Source of the DNA: Gelatoporia subvermispora B
Taxonomy: Eukaryota > Basidiomycota > Agaricomycetes > Polyporales > Gelatoporiaceae
Assembly: GCA_000320605.2 (NCBI GenBank)
Contig: KB445800.1
Span: 389,157-453,156, forward strand
Reading direction: 5' to 3'
DNA: 64,000 nt
The position numbers were made by a program, and so were the translations under genes. Below the pieces are notes generated by a model. The model saw nothing but the letters and a program-made list of their open reading frames with translations. It ran no database searches and was not told the DNA's origin. Position 1 is the stretch's first letter; each line of letters begins with the position of its first letter. This document shows positions 12,501 to 25,538 of the stretch, piece after piece.

Positions 12501-14420
12501 TGCTTGACGTCGACCACGAGCTAGTCAATTACAGCGAAGCGTTGTCCTCGGTGCGTCCGCCATATTTCGATCTTCTCACGCCGTGCCCCATGACCGGGCG
12601 GTCTCCGGAACGGCGCGCCGCCTGACCGCGGACCTAGTACCGGGACCGAGCTTTTGTGAGGCCTCACTCTGACAAGTTACGCCGTGGTACAGTCGTACCA
12701 TGAATTTGCCTCAGTGAGTGGGAGCTCACTGTCCAACGCGATTGCCGTCGACGTCCAGCGGTCGCGCTTTTACCTCATTATGAGGTTTATTCCACCCATC
12801 GCAGACGGAGAATCCAGGGAGGAGTTTCTACGCAGATGATTCGAAAACACTAATCCTTATCTTCCAATGTGACTACCAGAGAGCCGTAAATAGCTCCTGC
12901 AGTTGCCTTTACGAGTCGACCGAAGTGTCGAGGGGTTCGTTTAGCGACGGCCGCCGTTCCAGGGCGAGCCACCGCCGTCCCTGCTTGAACGCAGCCTGGG
13001 CTATGGACTATGGCCCCGTGATAGTCGCGTCCTCTAGCGAGGCATCTCGGCGATAATGGGGTCACTCAACTGTAGGATCGGCGCTCGGACATGGAATATG
13101 CAATTGCTGTGAATGTAGATCGTGCCCCGTGCAAGAGGTAGCTATGCCGGGTAGTAATGGTCCCGATGAACGATGTCGGCCGCCTGTACCGTCCCATTGG
13201 CCAGGAGCGTTTGGGTGCCTGTGCGTTTCTGATAATCCATCGAGCTGGAAACCAAGATCTCACTAACTCGAGGTGTTTCCCAGGCAGATCGCCATGGCAC
13301 GTCTGGTAGCCAGTCGCAAGCCAGAGTCAATGTCGGTGGGCTTGAACAGACGCTGTTGGCAGTCGGCTGACTTTCGTTGGCCGCGGGTGATGCGGAAGGC
13401 TGGCCCGAATATGTCTGAGCATATAGCTCGTCGGCACCGCAATGCTGCTCCACGGAGCGTGTTGCCTTGCATTACCCTATCAGATGAATGACCTGAAGGA
13501 GAACACGTTACAATAGTTGCACACTGCGTGGCACCATAGCTTACACTTACCACACTCAGGCGAATCCCCATAGACCGCAGCCTCAGGGAAGTCGTGAATC
13601 CAAGATATCTCAAGCCAAGGGACGGCAACTGCCAGAGCACCTTCTGAACTTCTTCGGGACGTCATTGCGAAGAAGTTACTGCCCATATCGTCGGATCAGT
13701 CGCGGTTCCGAACTCCTACATTCCGGTGCGCCGGAGAGCGGGATCTGCTTCACCTCAATTTGGACCCACGTATGCCCTTCCGACATGCTGACGGATGAAT
13801 GGACTGTTCATACTCGGATGAGCTGCGTCCACGGGTGCTCCATAGCCACTTCCAATCGAATGCAATCAGAGACTCTTTACGCGGGATCGTATGCAGGTAG
13901 AGCTCGCTCCCATGCAAGGCACGCAATTCAGTCGAAGCTGGTTTGTCGGACGCAAGCGTTCGGTGCGGCCGCGGCACATGAGAAGAAGAACTGTCGATGA
14001 ACAAGCTAGCACACAAAACCGGCTCAGGGGCTGGAGCGCAAAGAAGATGTTGAGTTCTACATAGTAAATGTCAGAAGCGCACCTTCGGAGAATTGTCGCG
14101 TTCACGACAGCAACTGCAGCTGTAGCAACCGTTGGATGCTGAGTTGAATGAAGTTCAATGAGTAAAACGGGGGACTTCGCCACGAAAACTTAAATCTGGT
14201 CGCGGCCCTGAATACTGTTACTGCACATCCTTGTCGCGTGATGCGATGCTCTTCGAACATCCGTGCGGGTGTTAGGAGAGAATTCTTGAACATTCAGAAT
14301 GATATAAATGAGCCATGTCGACAACTCGGCTACTACGCAGTCGCCGGCAGAACGCGTGTTGGAGCCGCAGCCTGAAGCGCGAACCGCGTAGGGCGCTACC
14401 GAGAGGACTTTCGTTGTGAA
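9552..14420. other. gene-poor region, probably decayed sequence
   Basis: Nearly 4.9 kb without a gene I can support. Short frames occur throughout (for example 9951-10298 minus, 11095-11295 plus, 12850-13065 minus, 13142-13686 minus), but they change frame often. One minus-strand stretch around 13142-13686 has a plausible GTAAGT donor near 13552 and could be a degraded coding gene; I do not recognise it. A frame near 11584-11651 reads CNLAQWGYPFD, faintly like the DNA-binding part of pogo-type transposases, then stops. I see no long terminal repeats or intact transposon. Confidence 0.45.
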
Positions 14421-16136
14421 ATGCTTCCGCGTCGTCCTCGTCTACGCCTCGATCCAACAGCTCCTCCCAGCAAACCACCGACAGTCAACTATCAATCTCC
14501 TCACGATGAACGTTCAACCAAACCTACTGAGGAAGGAGACTACCCTCATACATCGGTCTTTCGGTGAGGATGTCATGACGATCATGCTGCCTACGAGGTG
14601 TCCAACAAATTGTTCGTAGATCGCCAGAGATGGAGATCCACGTACGAAGCCCGGCTATGAAGGTTGTTCGACGTGACGGGTTTGATGCAGCACGCTCTTT
14701 GCCAGTTTTTGGCGATCACAACAAAGTGGAAGGCACGGTATTGATGGACGTAGGGCTGTGCTCCGTGCCGGGACGGCTGACGATCACGGTTCGTATGGAA
14801 CATGCACCGTCGCCTCACTTCGCTGACATCTTCATGGTAGATGGAAGGTGTCTTTGAGTACCTTTCCCCATTCATTCAAGATGCGGATCTGGAGCCTACT
14901 AAGTCCCACCGGCACGTCTTCCTGTCGTCGTCCGTGACATTCCCAGTCGGTGAAATTACTAGTCCACGCTCGACTTCCTCGTTACGAGAGACATTTACTG
15001 CTAGTGTCCGGTCGAGAATGACAGAAAGGCGGCCAAGCCAACCAAACTTGAAAGGTGCTCTCAGACCATTTCGCTTCTGTTTTGACCTACCGCGCACAAC
15101 CGGCACTGGCGAGGAGCTGCCACCTTCATTTGCTTCCGTGACCATGGGAGAATGTGACTACCGGGGGCGACATGGTGTCGAACGGGCCGAGGTCTCCTAC
15201 AAGGTTGTGGCGACTTGGGCGCTGGACGACGGAAACAGAAAAGCCTCGTGAGTTTCTCAGGCAACTTCGGCAGTGCAATACAACTGATCGTTCCTCAGTA
15301 TCGAAGCACCCATTCTCTATCAACCAGACGTCGGCTTCGAGTCTCTAGATGGTCTATCTTTGGAGCCGGAATCCTGGATGGAAATCCCACTCAAATCGGA
15401 CCGTCCAATTCCGTGCAAATGTGCAGTGAGTGCTACCAGCCGCAACACGCTTTATCCGCCACTCACCGGTAAATAGGTTGCTCTCCCAGACCCTCTCGCG
15501 TTCCCAAGGTCGGGGACCATCCCACATTATGTCGTATTCACTACGACTCCACGATCGCCTGCGCTCGCGAGAGAGATTGCTTCGGACGCAACCATCTCGG
15601 TGTCGCTCGTACGACAAGTGAACATCAACGCCCTTGCCTCCTCCCCTTCGCCTTCACCTACTACTACCTCAGCGAGCTCAAGCGAGGAGTTCGAGGAGAC
15701 ACCTCGCCCCCGCAAGCGCAAGTTCCTCAAACGCAGGACCGTCAAGAGCGCACCGCCCACTCTCGGTCGTAGCCGGCGCGATAAGCCCCTACCACAGCTC
15801 CCCGCAGAGGGCGCATCGGAGACCCGCACATTACACACCGAGGTTGTCATCGGGTTCCCCAAACGTCCGCGTATGCGGATGCAACCGCACCAACGACATC
15901 CTTCGCTCGACGAGTACGCTTCCCTCCCTGATGGGTTGTATAAAGGAAAAATGCCACTGGATAGGCACATACTCCCGGCCATTAACTGGGATGGCTTGAG
16001 CGTAAAAGTAAGTGATGTCTCCCGCAATCTTTAGCCCATAGCAGCTGATCGTCTTGACCCACAGTATTATATCGATGTTTCCGTTGTATTCGGGCAAGAC
16101 GAAATGAGGGCCCGTGTACCTGTACGAATTACCTGA
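14421..16136 (+). CDS. arrestin-domain protein (alpha-arrestin-like)
   Basis: Likely adaptor for ubiquitin-dependent trafficking of membrane proteins. The ATG at 14421 starts a Pro/Arg-rich head that splices into RSPEMEIHVRSPAMKVVRR. The N-terminal arrestin sandwich follows with KVEGTVLMDVGLCSVPGRLT spliced (intron 14789-14840) to MEGVFEYLSPF. Next are FRFCFDLPRT with a PPSF motif, then a C-terminal arrestin half after another splice: PDPLAFPRSGTIPHYVVFTT and ISVSLVRQV. A basic Ser-rich insertion (RPRKRKFLKRR) separates late strands. The last intron (from the GTAAGT near 16009) joins NWDGLSVK to YYIDVSVVFGQDEMRARVP before TGA at 16134. I see no clear PPxY motif, so Rsp5-type recruitment is not shown. 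Family is likely, function inferred. Confidence 0.75.
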
Positions 16137-16553
16137 TGCATAAACCGGTCCAAACCGACAAAAGACGTTCTTATTGTTATGTATTTATTGACGATACCCG
16201 TCCTGGAAAAGATACCTCGCTTCGTGTAGATCTATGTTGCACTATGCTTCTGTAGATATGTTGTCGTTATGCTTCGTTATGTTGGCCTTGAGGGTCGGAC
16301 ACTTGTAGCTTTTCGCATGCCTGCTCATCAATGACACTGCAGTGAAAGCTGATCGCTACCTGAGAATATGTACGAGTTCTGTGCCGTTTTCTTCGAGGAG
16401 GACGCGACTCGCGCGTTTGTGTACGCGCGGCACCGCGTCACTTGGGCGCTCGCGCTGAGGCGCGTCGCACGCGGTTTGCGCAGTGACTTGCATTCTGCTT
16501 GCAATTGACTCTGGTCTTCAACTATCGTCGGCAGGTCCCAGATTTATGACAAG

Positions 16554-19500
16554 ATGGCGGAGCATCCTACGACGACATGGGAGGCAATGCAGGATGCGAA
16601 TGTCTTCTATAGGCGACACCAGGTGTATTCGATACCTGGCAAGCTGCCCAACCTCGGCGACTTCATAATCGCTGGGTGTCGATATGGCGGACCAATTGGT
16701 ACCTACGCATGAGCTACTGGAAGTGACGATCTGACGAAATTAATGTTGTAGCTCTCATGCGGGACATGAACAAGGTCATAGCCCTCAACCGCGCGGCCCC
16801 TGTGCTCGCAAAGGCGCAGATCCAGGTCTACTCGTCTGCCGGGGATGGTCTCTTGTTATTGAGTGCATGTATCTGCGATGTCTCTTCATGACATGCGCTT
16901 GTGTCTAACATCTCTTGTTAGTGGGACCAAGGCAAGATTGTGCGTTTTGGTTGGACAGCCGATGAGAGACTGGTTGTCCTGAACGAGGAGGGTGTGTACA
17001 GACTGTATGATCTACAAGGCGACTACCAGCAGTATTCTCTGGGAGGCGAGGCAGGGGAGTTGGGCATCATAGATGCGCGTATACATGAGAGTGGACTAGT
17101 GGCGCTGACAGGCTCGCTCACGCTATTCGAGGTGAGAGGTTGGGAGGGTGCAAAGCCACTTACGCTGGCAAACCCAGGTCCGTAGCATTGTGTTCATTTG
17201 GGCAGGCTCCGAAGCTAACTGACAGCAAGGGATCTCTCAGCCCCCGTTCTCGTGGGCCGTCATCCCTCCCGATTTCACAATCTCGCGACATGTCGAGGTG
17301 CTCCTCTCCGTTGACCAGACCATCTACAGCGTCGACAATCTCGAGAGTATAGACCAGCGCCTCTCTCGCGGGCCATTCACCCACGTGTCCCCCTCACCCA
17401 ACGGCAAATCGTTGGCATTACTCTTGTCGACAGGACTGCTCTGGGTCGTCTCTACAGATTTCCAGCGAAGTCTGGCCGAATTCGACACGCACAGCGTTAT
17501 TGGCGCTGAAGGCGATGTGCGCCAGGTCGAGTGGTGCAGTAATGATGCCGTTCTCCTGACATGGGATTCTCTGGCCTTACTTGTAGGCCCCTTCGGCGAC
17601 ACGCTGCAGTGAGTACTATCTGTTCAGCTGGGGAGTCGTGGCTCTATGGTTACCCTGTCATAGGTGGTTCTATTCTGGCCCTACGTTTGCGATCACAGAG
17701 AACGATGGCATCCGGTTACTGGGCCCGGACAGCTGTGACTTCATCCAGAAAGTACCAGGTGGGCACATAACTTTATAACCTAATCTCAATTTGTATAGCT
17801 GATAACCAATAGCATCCTCCGTCTCCGTATTCCGCCCCGGTTCGACTTCGCCTTCTGCAATATTGTACAACGCTTGGGAGAACTTCTCGCGGCGCTCCCC
17901 GAAGGCCGACGAGAGCATCCGCAGTATTCGACCAGACCTTGCTGCAGCAGTCAACGAGTGTATTGATGCTGCAGGCCGAGAATGGGAACCATTCTGGCAG
18001 AGACGGTTGCTCAATGTGAGCTCCATCATTAACGAGTAAGCACCTCTTACTGACCTGTGTGCCAGACCGCGAAATATGGGCGTGCCTTCTTGGACTTGTA
18101 CGACCCAACGGACTTCATCAACATGGGACAGGCGCTCAAAGTGCTGAACGCTGTTCGCTTCTATGACATCGGAATACCCCTCACTTATGCACAGTACGGA
18201 CTTTGATACATATATGGATTCCCAGGCTGAGTGTGCCCGCAGATATTCCCAACTTTCTTCCTCTCACCTCATCGATCGCTTGACAGTGCGGAATCTTCAC
18301 CTGCTAGCCCTCCGCATATCGTCTTTCCTGTCTCTCAAACCAGATCCTGTACTCAAACACTGGGCTTGCGCAAAGATCCTGCGCTCTAAGCCAACCGCAA
18401 CTGGCACAGGCAAGGACGCGCAAATTGACGGTGACGATGCAGTGTGCCGGTCCATTGTGGAGAAGTTCGAGAAATTGGGCCGGGGCGGTGTCAGCTTCGC
18501 GGACATTGCAAAGCGAGCTTGGGAAGTCGGAAGGACGGAGCTTGCAACAAAGGTAACAAACCGTACTGCCTATTGGTCTTCTGAGCTGACCTCCCTCGCC
18601 TGCGTAGCTGCTGGACCACGAGTCAAGGCCATCCGACCAAGTCCCATTATTGTTGAACATGAAGGAAGACCGCCTGGCACTGACGAAAGCTGTGGAGAGT
18701 GGCGACTCTGATCTCGGTAAGTGTGGAGTGTATCTCTCCGCATGCGGGGCTAACGTAATTTTGTAGTATACCACGTTCTGCTGCACCTACAGAAGAGGCT
18801 TCCTCTCGGCACGTTCTTCCGCACAATCGAGGAAGGTGGGCCGCAGTTGGGCTTGGCAAGTAAGCTGTTGCAGGTCTACGCGAGGGAGCAGAACAGGGAC
18901 ATGCTGCGCGATTTCTACTACTCGGACGACAGGCGAGTCGAGAGTGCGGTCCTTTGTCTGGAAGAAGCAAGGACGATGTTGGTGCGTCCTGTGTTCTGGA
19001 CCAGGATGTTATTCACATCATTCATCTTTTACCTCAGGATCCATCGGCGAAGGTCACCGCGGTCAAAGCCGCCCAGAAGTTTTTCTCCGAAGACAAGGAA
19101 CGAGGCTTTGAGGCGAAGGTAGGCGAACTGTAACCTATCTACCTCAAGTGGGGCGCTGACAGGACATATGCAGATGGCAGACGAGAGCGCGAGGTTGCTC
19201 GCATTGCAGCAGCAATTGGAGAAGGAGGCGGATGGGAAGGTGTCATTCTTCGGCCAGAGTGTTAGCGAAACTATTCGGACTTGCTTGGTGAATGGCATGT
19301 CCAAGCGGGCTGACAAGGTCAAGTCCGACTTCAAAGTGCCCGACAAGCGGTCTGTAGACATCCATCTTCATTTTCAGGCAACTTCAAGGACCTAATAGGT
19401 TTTCGTAGCTTCTGGTACATCAAGCTGCAGGCTCTGACCTCAGTGCGCGATTTCGAAGGCCTCGACGCCTTCGCTCGCTCAAAACGCAGCCCGATAGGCT

Positions 19501-19791
19501 ACGAAGCATTCGTCCGACATCTAGTCGATAAAGGCCACCCTAGCGAAGCTGTCTCGTACGTCGCCCGCTGTGATGCGCACAAACGAGTCGACCTGTACGT
19601 GTTGTGCGGGGAGTGGAGGATGGCTGCGAAAGAGTGTAAGGATCGCGGCGACAAAGTAAAACTCGAGTATGATTGATTTTCTTCTATGGCGCCGTAGAAT
19701 GGGCTGACCTTCCTCCAGACAACTTCGCAAGTCATGTCCAAACTCGCTCATCGCGAGGGAATTGGAACAAGTCGTGGCAAGCATGAAGTGA
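16554..19791 (+). CDS. VPS16: Vacuolar sorting protein VPS16 (HOPS/CORVET core)
   Basis: Core subunit of the HOPS and CORVET tethering complexes, which drive endosome-vacuole fusion. ATG 16554 begins [20 protein letters not shown], as in other Vps16 N-termini. The N-terminal beta-propeller region runs over about the first half ([86 protein letters not shown]). The helical C-terminal domain follows ([97 protein letters not shown]). The final intron (19667-19718) joins KVKLE to [17 protein letters not shown] and TGA at 19789. About 12 short introns. Residue blocks follow the family throughout, so I am very sure. Confidence 0.95.
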
Positions 19792-20044
19792 GGGAGTTAG
19801 CCCGGTTCCCTTTGTGCTCATACCCATGTGTACCACCACACCTAGTAGTATCCATCACGGACACGTACACTTCGGAAGTTTACAGTCAATTGTGCGATGA
19901 CTGTGGAAGCGAGATGGCATGAACATGCGTATCTACCGTTCTGAGTAATAGTTATATCTATAGCTTGTGAAGGTATGCATGAAGGCCAAATCTGGGTGAT
20001 AGCGTACTATGGGACCAGCCACTAATACGCGCAAATCACCTTAC

Positions 20045-23000
20045 TCAGGTCATAGTCTGTTGCAGATTCTCTCCGCTCGGCTTCGAATGTGTACTGCGCC
20101 GGCGCCGCCACCGCGAAGACATACTAGATATACTCACGCGCTCGTCCTCATCCACGTCTCCGCCGTCGGAATCGTGGGCATCGTTGATGGTGTAGGGCAA
20201 GGGAACTTCTCGGGTGACTCGATACTGGTCGACATTGCCGAGATGTTCGTTCTCCAAACGATCTAGAGGAACCAGGGTCAGGAATTGACAGCCAAGACCA
20301 TGATGGGGAGCACCAGCTCACAGAAGTTCCACTGCCACCGACGGAGCATTTCTAGTATGCCCGCGATGAATGTCCTTAACACGAAGTCTGGCCCGTTCTC
20401 GGGAATGTACAGCATCCAAATGCACCGGAGTAGTACGTTGGAGACCTAGCGAAGACAGTACTGAGCTGAGTTCGATTGTGCTCGTGAACAGCTTACGTAC
20501 AATAGCAAAATAGTAGAGCTATGCGAATGATGAGCGGGTACTTGGGCACTGTGCAACGCGCAACTCACTGGGATATAGTCAGTATACAATACTTCTGCAC
20601 GAAGTAACGGGTATCTTGTATGAGGTCGAAGAAGAGACCAGTCCATCAATAGATCCTAAATTCACGAGTGTGAGAAATGGCTGAGGAGCGACACAGGATA
20701 GCTCACCCATGATGCTGCGTACATGCTATAGTTGACGCCAGCTATACACCACAGGACGAAAAACCCGTCACGGACGCCGCCTCCGATAAGGATACGGATC
20801 AGGATACGTCAAGCCAGCATATTACCAGAGGGAACGTACCGTGTGCCCGCCATAGATAGTAAAAGAGATAATATACAATGCCAGATCCATATTTCCCACC
20901 CTACGAAACGAGTTAGCCAGTGCTGAGTAGGTAAGTCAAAGCACACACGTTGATCAAATGTGTAGTCAGTCGCGAATCAACCCAGCGCTTGACACTCTGC
21001 ACGAGACGCACGAGAAGAGGCAACGAGGCAAGCACAAACGAGATAGCCCAGTTTGTCCCCCCTGTGCAGTGCCGCCAGGTGTCATCTAAGCCGTGGCTAT
21101 AGGTGCAGACGATGAAGTAGAGATTTGATAAAGTGAAAACGAGGCTGCAGAATTGATCGCTTGAGAACAGGAAGTTAATTCAGTACACCGAGGCATTGAG
21201 GTTGAAAGACACCTCCGTACCCCATCCAGAAGTCAGCAAACTGAATACAACAAGGGCGTGGTCAGACCAGGTAATAGATCAGAAGCACGAAACATATATA
21301 CCTCGACCCTCCGTACACCGGAAGTAAGTAGCCTTCCGATGTTCCTGAATAGCCACCATCGGGACGACTTGAATAATAGCGGGAAAGGATCAAACATAAC
21401 GATCGCAGCCCACGCGAGCCATAGTAAGGGCCACGTAGATGGGGCCACTGAGTGTGAACCAATCCTCTGGAAGGATAGCCAAAAGGCGTAACACAATGTC
21501 GCCAAAAGCAGCGCAGGGATCTGTAGAATAAGTGTGAGTAAATGTGAGAACATGGCGGCCGGGCCATGCACTAGAAAGCATACCTCGAAGTATTCGTGAG
21601 GATCTATGCTGGAGCGCAGGTCCAACTCTGTCATGAAGCATGAGACGATGAAATAGATGTGACTGTACCAGAACTGACCGAAGATGAATGAATAATTGAT
21701 TCGCGATTTGGTCCAGACCAGTATGTTTATGCCTACGAGCAGCGAGAAAAGCGTCGGGACGAAAAATATCGAATACACGAACAGCAGGCCATCCCAGCCC
21801 GGAATGGCAGCCCTCGTATGAGGTTGGAAGCCTATACGGCAACGACAGTGAAAAAAGGTCTGAGCACTATGTTGAGTAATGACTTACTCTGATAAATTCC
21901 GGACACGAACGCGGGTACCGCAAGGCCGAGGAGTACCCCAGCAAAGAACGTGCTGAGATGGTGTGTCTGGCGTTGAGCAGATCCCCGTAGACGTGTAGTC
22001 GCCTTCTTCTTGTCACCACGTGCTGTGCGAATTAAGGTCTGAGCGCTCAATGATCTCTACAGGTGGCTTACAGACACTTACTGAAGCGCGCTGCGAACAA
22101 GAGCTCCATCTCGCGGAGCATGCTCTCGACGCTAGCACCAGATGCGAATGCGCTCGTTTCGACCTTCTCGCGAGTGTACGCGTCCTGGGCGGGCACTCGC
22201 GTTACTTTCTCATACTTCTTCAGTGCCTTTCGAAAGCCGATCAAATTGAGAGTCTATAAACGGTCAGCGGTCAGAAAGCCGCTGAGGGTCTATAGTCAGC
22301 CACTCAGTTACTCACACGATAGTTGTTCAGCACCTCGAGCCCACTACCACAGAGAAGTATGAGCGCAGGCACAAGAGCGGGTAGAACGAACGGTGCACGG
22401 TCAGCGGCTGTTACGTACCGATAACACTCAAGGACGGCTCTCTTCAGTTTCTTCTTCGCATGCTGGTACTCCTCAGGATCATGCCTCGGGGGAGATGTAT
22501 CTTGTACATTGTCTAGGCTGGCCCTGCGAGACCCGCTTGCCGTTCGACGATCTTTCGTTGGTTCCCCGGATCGTATCTGGGACTGCATCCGATCTTAGGA
22601 TGAGTACTGCACAATGTACCATATGTGCTACGTGCAAGTCTTACCAACGCATCATCCTCGTTGAGTGCGGTGTTGACCCGCGTGATCTCGCTCGTAACCT
22701 CGCTGTGCCGAGGCTCGGCCTCGACCTCGATGTTGAGCTTGCCTCCTAAGGTTGCGTTCGGTGAGGCATCGCCTGATATTGGAGGGGATTGCGACGGAGA
22801 TTTGTGCAGCTGAAGAGTAGGTACAACTGGCTTTGGAAGGTGCTTTCGAATCGGTAGTACCGCCAGCAAGGCACGTCGCGAGGCCGGAGTGGGATGCGCT
22901 TCCTATAGGGTTCAAATCCCAATTTTCGAACACGACAGGTCGGACCATATAAGATGAGACGCACATAATAAGCACGTCGGTGATCCTGCAGCTCCTGCAG

Positions 23001-23923
23001 CTGCTGCTTCAACGCTGCCGTCCTGCGAACGAAACACGTGCTCAGACGAGCTAGCCGAGCGAAGCAAAGCCCAGCCGCATGCGCACCGTTCTTTCGCCTC
23101 CTTCTCGCGCTGGCAAAAAAATGTCTCGACCTTCTCCAGCTCGCCATCAAGCTTCTCAAAGAACGCGCGGTGCACGGGCGGCAGCATTGGGAGCAAGTGC
23201 ATCAGAGGGATCGACGTTCGACCGTCCCACTCGAGCGTCAAGCGGCGCGTGTTTTCCGGGCTATCTACTTCAGAGTCTACTGCATCGAAGAGCTCTGTAG
23301 CTGGTGCAGAATCAGTCGCAGCAGTCGCATTTGACTTGCGCAAGGTGCTCCGTCGGCGGAGTCGAGGAAAAATTCCGCCTATCCCAGCCTGCATTGATGT
23401 AGACAGCGAATGACGCAGCTCCGGACGTGCGGGCGGCCTCTCAGCATCGGCGGTAGTGTCGTTAGCAGCATCCTGGGCTCCCGGTAGCGTCTCATGCGAC
23501 TTGTCCTCAGTGAAGTGCACGTGGGGCTCAGCGGATGGTTCTTGGTCTGTGACGTCTGGTTCGCTGCTGGAGGGCTGTTCTAGCGGAAGCGGGAACAAAT
23601 TGCTGCGTGGAGAAGTCGGTGTGCTTGCTTCTTGGGCTCGGCGGATGGCGGTGATGCGCTTCTTGAGACCGCGGTAATCACTGCGAATTTGATTGATGGG
23701 TTCAGCTGTCCGCAGGGCAGTGGCATGGCATGCAGTGCCTACATGTAAGCCTTCTTCCATTCTGGAGTCTGTGGTTGTTCCCCTCCAATCAGAGCACGAA
23801 CGTGCGCACCATATCGAGGAACTTACCTGGGTTTCTTCGAGGTATCTTTTCGTTGAGGGAGGGGCCTCATGTCAGTGTGGCAGAAAAGCCAAGGACGGCT
23901 GCTTCTCACCGCGCGAATTTCAT
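20045..23923 (-). CDS. SYG1: SPX-EXS phosphate exporter, SYG1/XPR1 family
   Basis: Membrane protein of the XPR1/Syg1 family, which senses inositol pyrophosphates through SPX and exports phosphate. Minus strand with many introns, including a 14-nt first exon (23910-23923) and a 19-nt second exon (23827-23845); together they give MKFARYLEETQ. The SPX domain continues with PEWKKAYIDYRGLKKRI, is interrupted by a long low-complexity acidic/Ser insert, and resumes near VHRAFFEKLDGELEKVETFF. After membrane segments come EXS-domain hallmarks: LDLRSSIDPHEYFE, LPALLLATLCYAFWLSF-like residues, FDPFPLLFKSSRWW and GRLLTSGVRRVE. The end, MENEHLGNVDQYRVTREVPL, is the conserved EXS C-terminus, with TGA at 20045. 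Domain order is unambiguous, though I have not placed every exon. Confidence 0.93.
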
Positions 23924-24352
23924 GACTAGTCGTTAGTTTTCCCGGAGAGAGTACTTAGTGGGATCTAAGATAGCATAGAAAATGAGAGAAATGGGAAAGT
24001 AGGTGGGAGAGTGACATAGCCAGCCTCATGGCCTACATGCAAGAAGGGGCGAGGCTCCAATGTGGCGCGGGCGCCTAGGCGACGCTTTCCGTTTCTGTTT
24101 GGGCGCCTTCTTATTTTCCCTCTCCTTGAAACTCTGCTCGAAAATTTCTGTCCGCTGGCCTTGACCGGGGACCCTCGTCGGATGTCCCACCAAGTACTCT
24201 CTAGAAACACCTGCGTATTTTTTCTGAAGTATACAGCATGAAGGCACACGCGAAAAGGGCATAAAGGAACGGGTATATCGGACACTGCTACGATTCTATC
24301 ATTTCTCAGTTACGCATAGGTTTCCAAGGAGTCAGCAGACCAACAACGACAC
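23924..24352. other. intergenic region upstream of SYG1
   Basis: About 430 bp between the SYG1 start and the HAD stop, on the same strand. It should hold the SYG1 promoter and the HAD 3' UTR. No gene or clear repeat is visible. Confidence 0.4.
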
Positions 24353-25298
24353 TCATGATACCGATTCGTTCTTTGCCGCTTCCGCCATGTCCCCTAAGGT
24401 ATCGAAATGGCGACCCCTCAACCCCTCGCCTCCTCCATCCAAGCCCATGAGACTACCCGGTCTCTCGATCCACACCGCTGCAACGCCCGCTTTTCGCGCA
24501 GGAATCACATCATGCACGACGCTGTTAGCCGTGACGAGCACCTGCTCCTTCTCGATGCCCAGCTCCTCCTTGAGGCGGCGCAGCGCGTACGCGAGCGCCT
24601 CGGGTTGCGGCTTGTACGCCCCCGCGTCCTCGGCCGTGTACACCGCGTCGAACGTGAAGTGGTGCGGGTCGTCCGGAGGCCCCTCGAGGACTGCACGAGT
24701 CTTCGCAAACGCATCACGGTCGATGTTCGAGAGCACCGCGAGCTTGAAATGCTTGCTCAGCTCCGCAAGCGCGGGGCGGGTGTCAGGGAACGGCGGCCAC
24801 GCCCCAATGCTCCGCGCGAACGCCTTATGCGCGCTGTCTGCATCCCCCTGCCCCTCTGCTGCGGCCGACGTCCCGACCTCAGGCGTCCCTGCCTCGTGAG
24901 CGGTGGATGAGATGGACTGTCCGAGCGGACCCTCCCCGGCCTCCGCACGGTTGACCAATTCCGATGTCCCGGAGTTCTTCAGGCGCGCCTCGAGCTCGGC
25001 GTGGACAAGCTCGAGCACGTCCGAGTAGCGCATGGTCGGGAATCGTGCTTGGAGGTTCCCTTCGACGGACACGTAGGCGCGTAACGCGGTTTCCTTGGAG
25101 GCGAGTGGTTTGCCCGCTGCACTCTGTGTCAGGAGTGGCTTGAGAGCTTCATAAATGCCCGTTTCCCAATCCTAACACCAGAAAATGAGGATGATGGCTG
25201 TATAATGCTACCGACGAACCGTTACGCACAATGAGAGTTCCGTAAACATCAAAGAGGAGGGCTTTGTACTCGGTGACCTTTGGTACGTCGATTGGCAT
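24353..25298 (-). CDS. HAD-superfamily hydrolase, type II haloacid dehalogenase-like
   Basis: Start ATG at 25298 (MPIDVPKVTEYKALLFDVYG). The first HAD motif reads FDVYGTL, supplying the Asp nucleophile and the Tyr seen in type II 2-haloacid dehalogenases. An intron follows directly, then DWETGIYEALKPLL. Motif II is in LAVLSNIDRDAF (Ser), the conserved Lys is in AGAYKPQPEAL, and the acidic motif III lies around VTANSVVHDVIPARKAGVAA. The C-terminus ends NESVS before TGA at 24353. A poorly conserved Ala/Gly-rich insertion lies between the cap helices. It is about 290 aa, a little longer than bacterial enzymes (about 230) because of this insert. The physiological substrate is unknown; many fungal homologues are probably generic phosphatases or dehalogenases. 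Confidence 0.85.
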
Positions 25299-25513
25299 TC
25301 TGTGTAGTGTCTGAGTTATGCTTTGGGTTTGAATGATATTGTTGTGGACGTTGTGGATCCTAACCCAACAGTCGGTCTATTATAGCTATCCCAGAACTCG
25401 AGCCGACGGTCCCGACCGACGTCATCTCGAGTCGGAGCAGGCGCTGTGCAGTCGGTCCCGTGCTAAGCGAAATCCGTGCACATGACCGTGTGCCCGACGC
25501 GGCTCGCGGGCGC

Positions 25514-25538
25514 GACATTCAGTCACTGACTGAATGTC
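25514..25538. repeat. perfect 12-bp inverted repeat upstream of the HAD gene
   Basis: The arm GACATTCAGTCA (25514-25525) is followed by one base and then its exact reverse complement TGACTGAATGTC (25527-25538). The site is 216 bp upstream of the HAD start codon and about 620 bp downstream of the next gene. It could be a binding site for a dimeric factor or a cruciform. Confidence 0.6.

Noticed and set aside
22905..22922. GGTTCAAATCCC resembles a tRNA T-arm
   Set aside because: It lies inside the SPX-EXS gene and no acceptor, D or anticodon arms could be placed around it.
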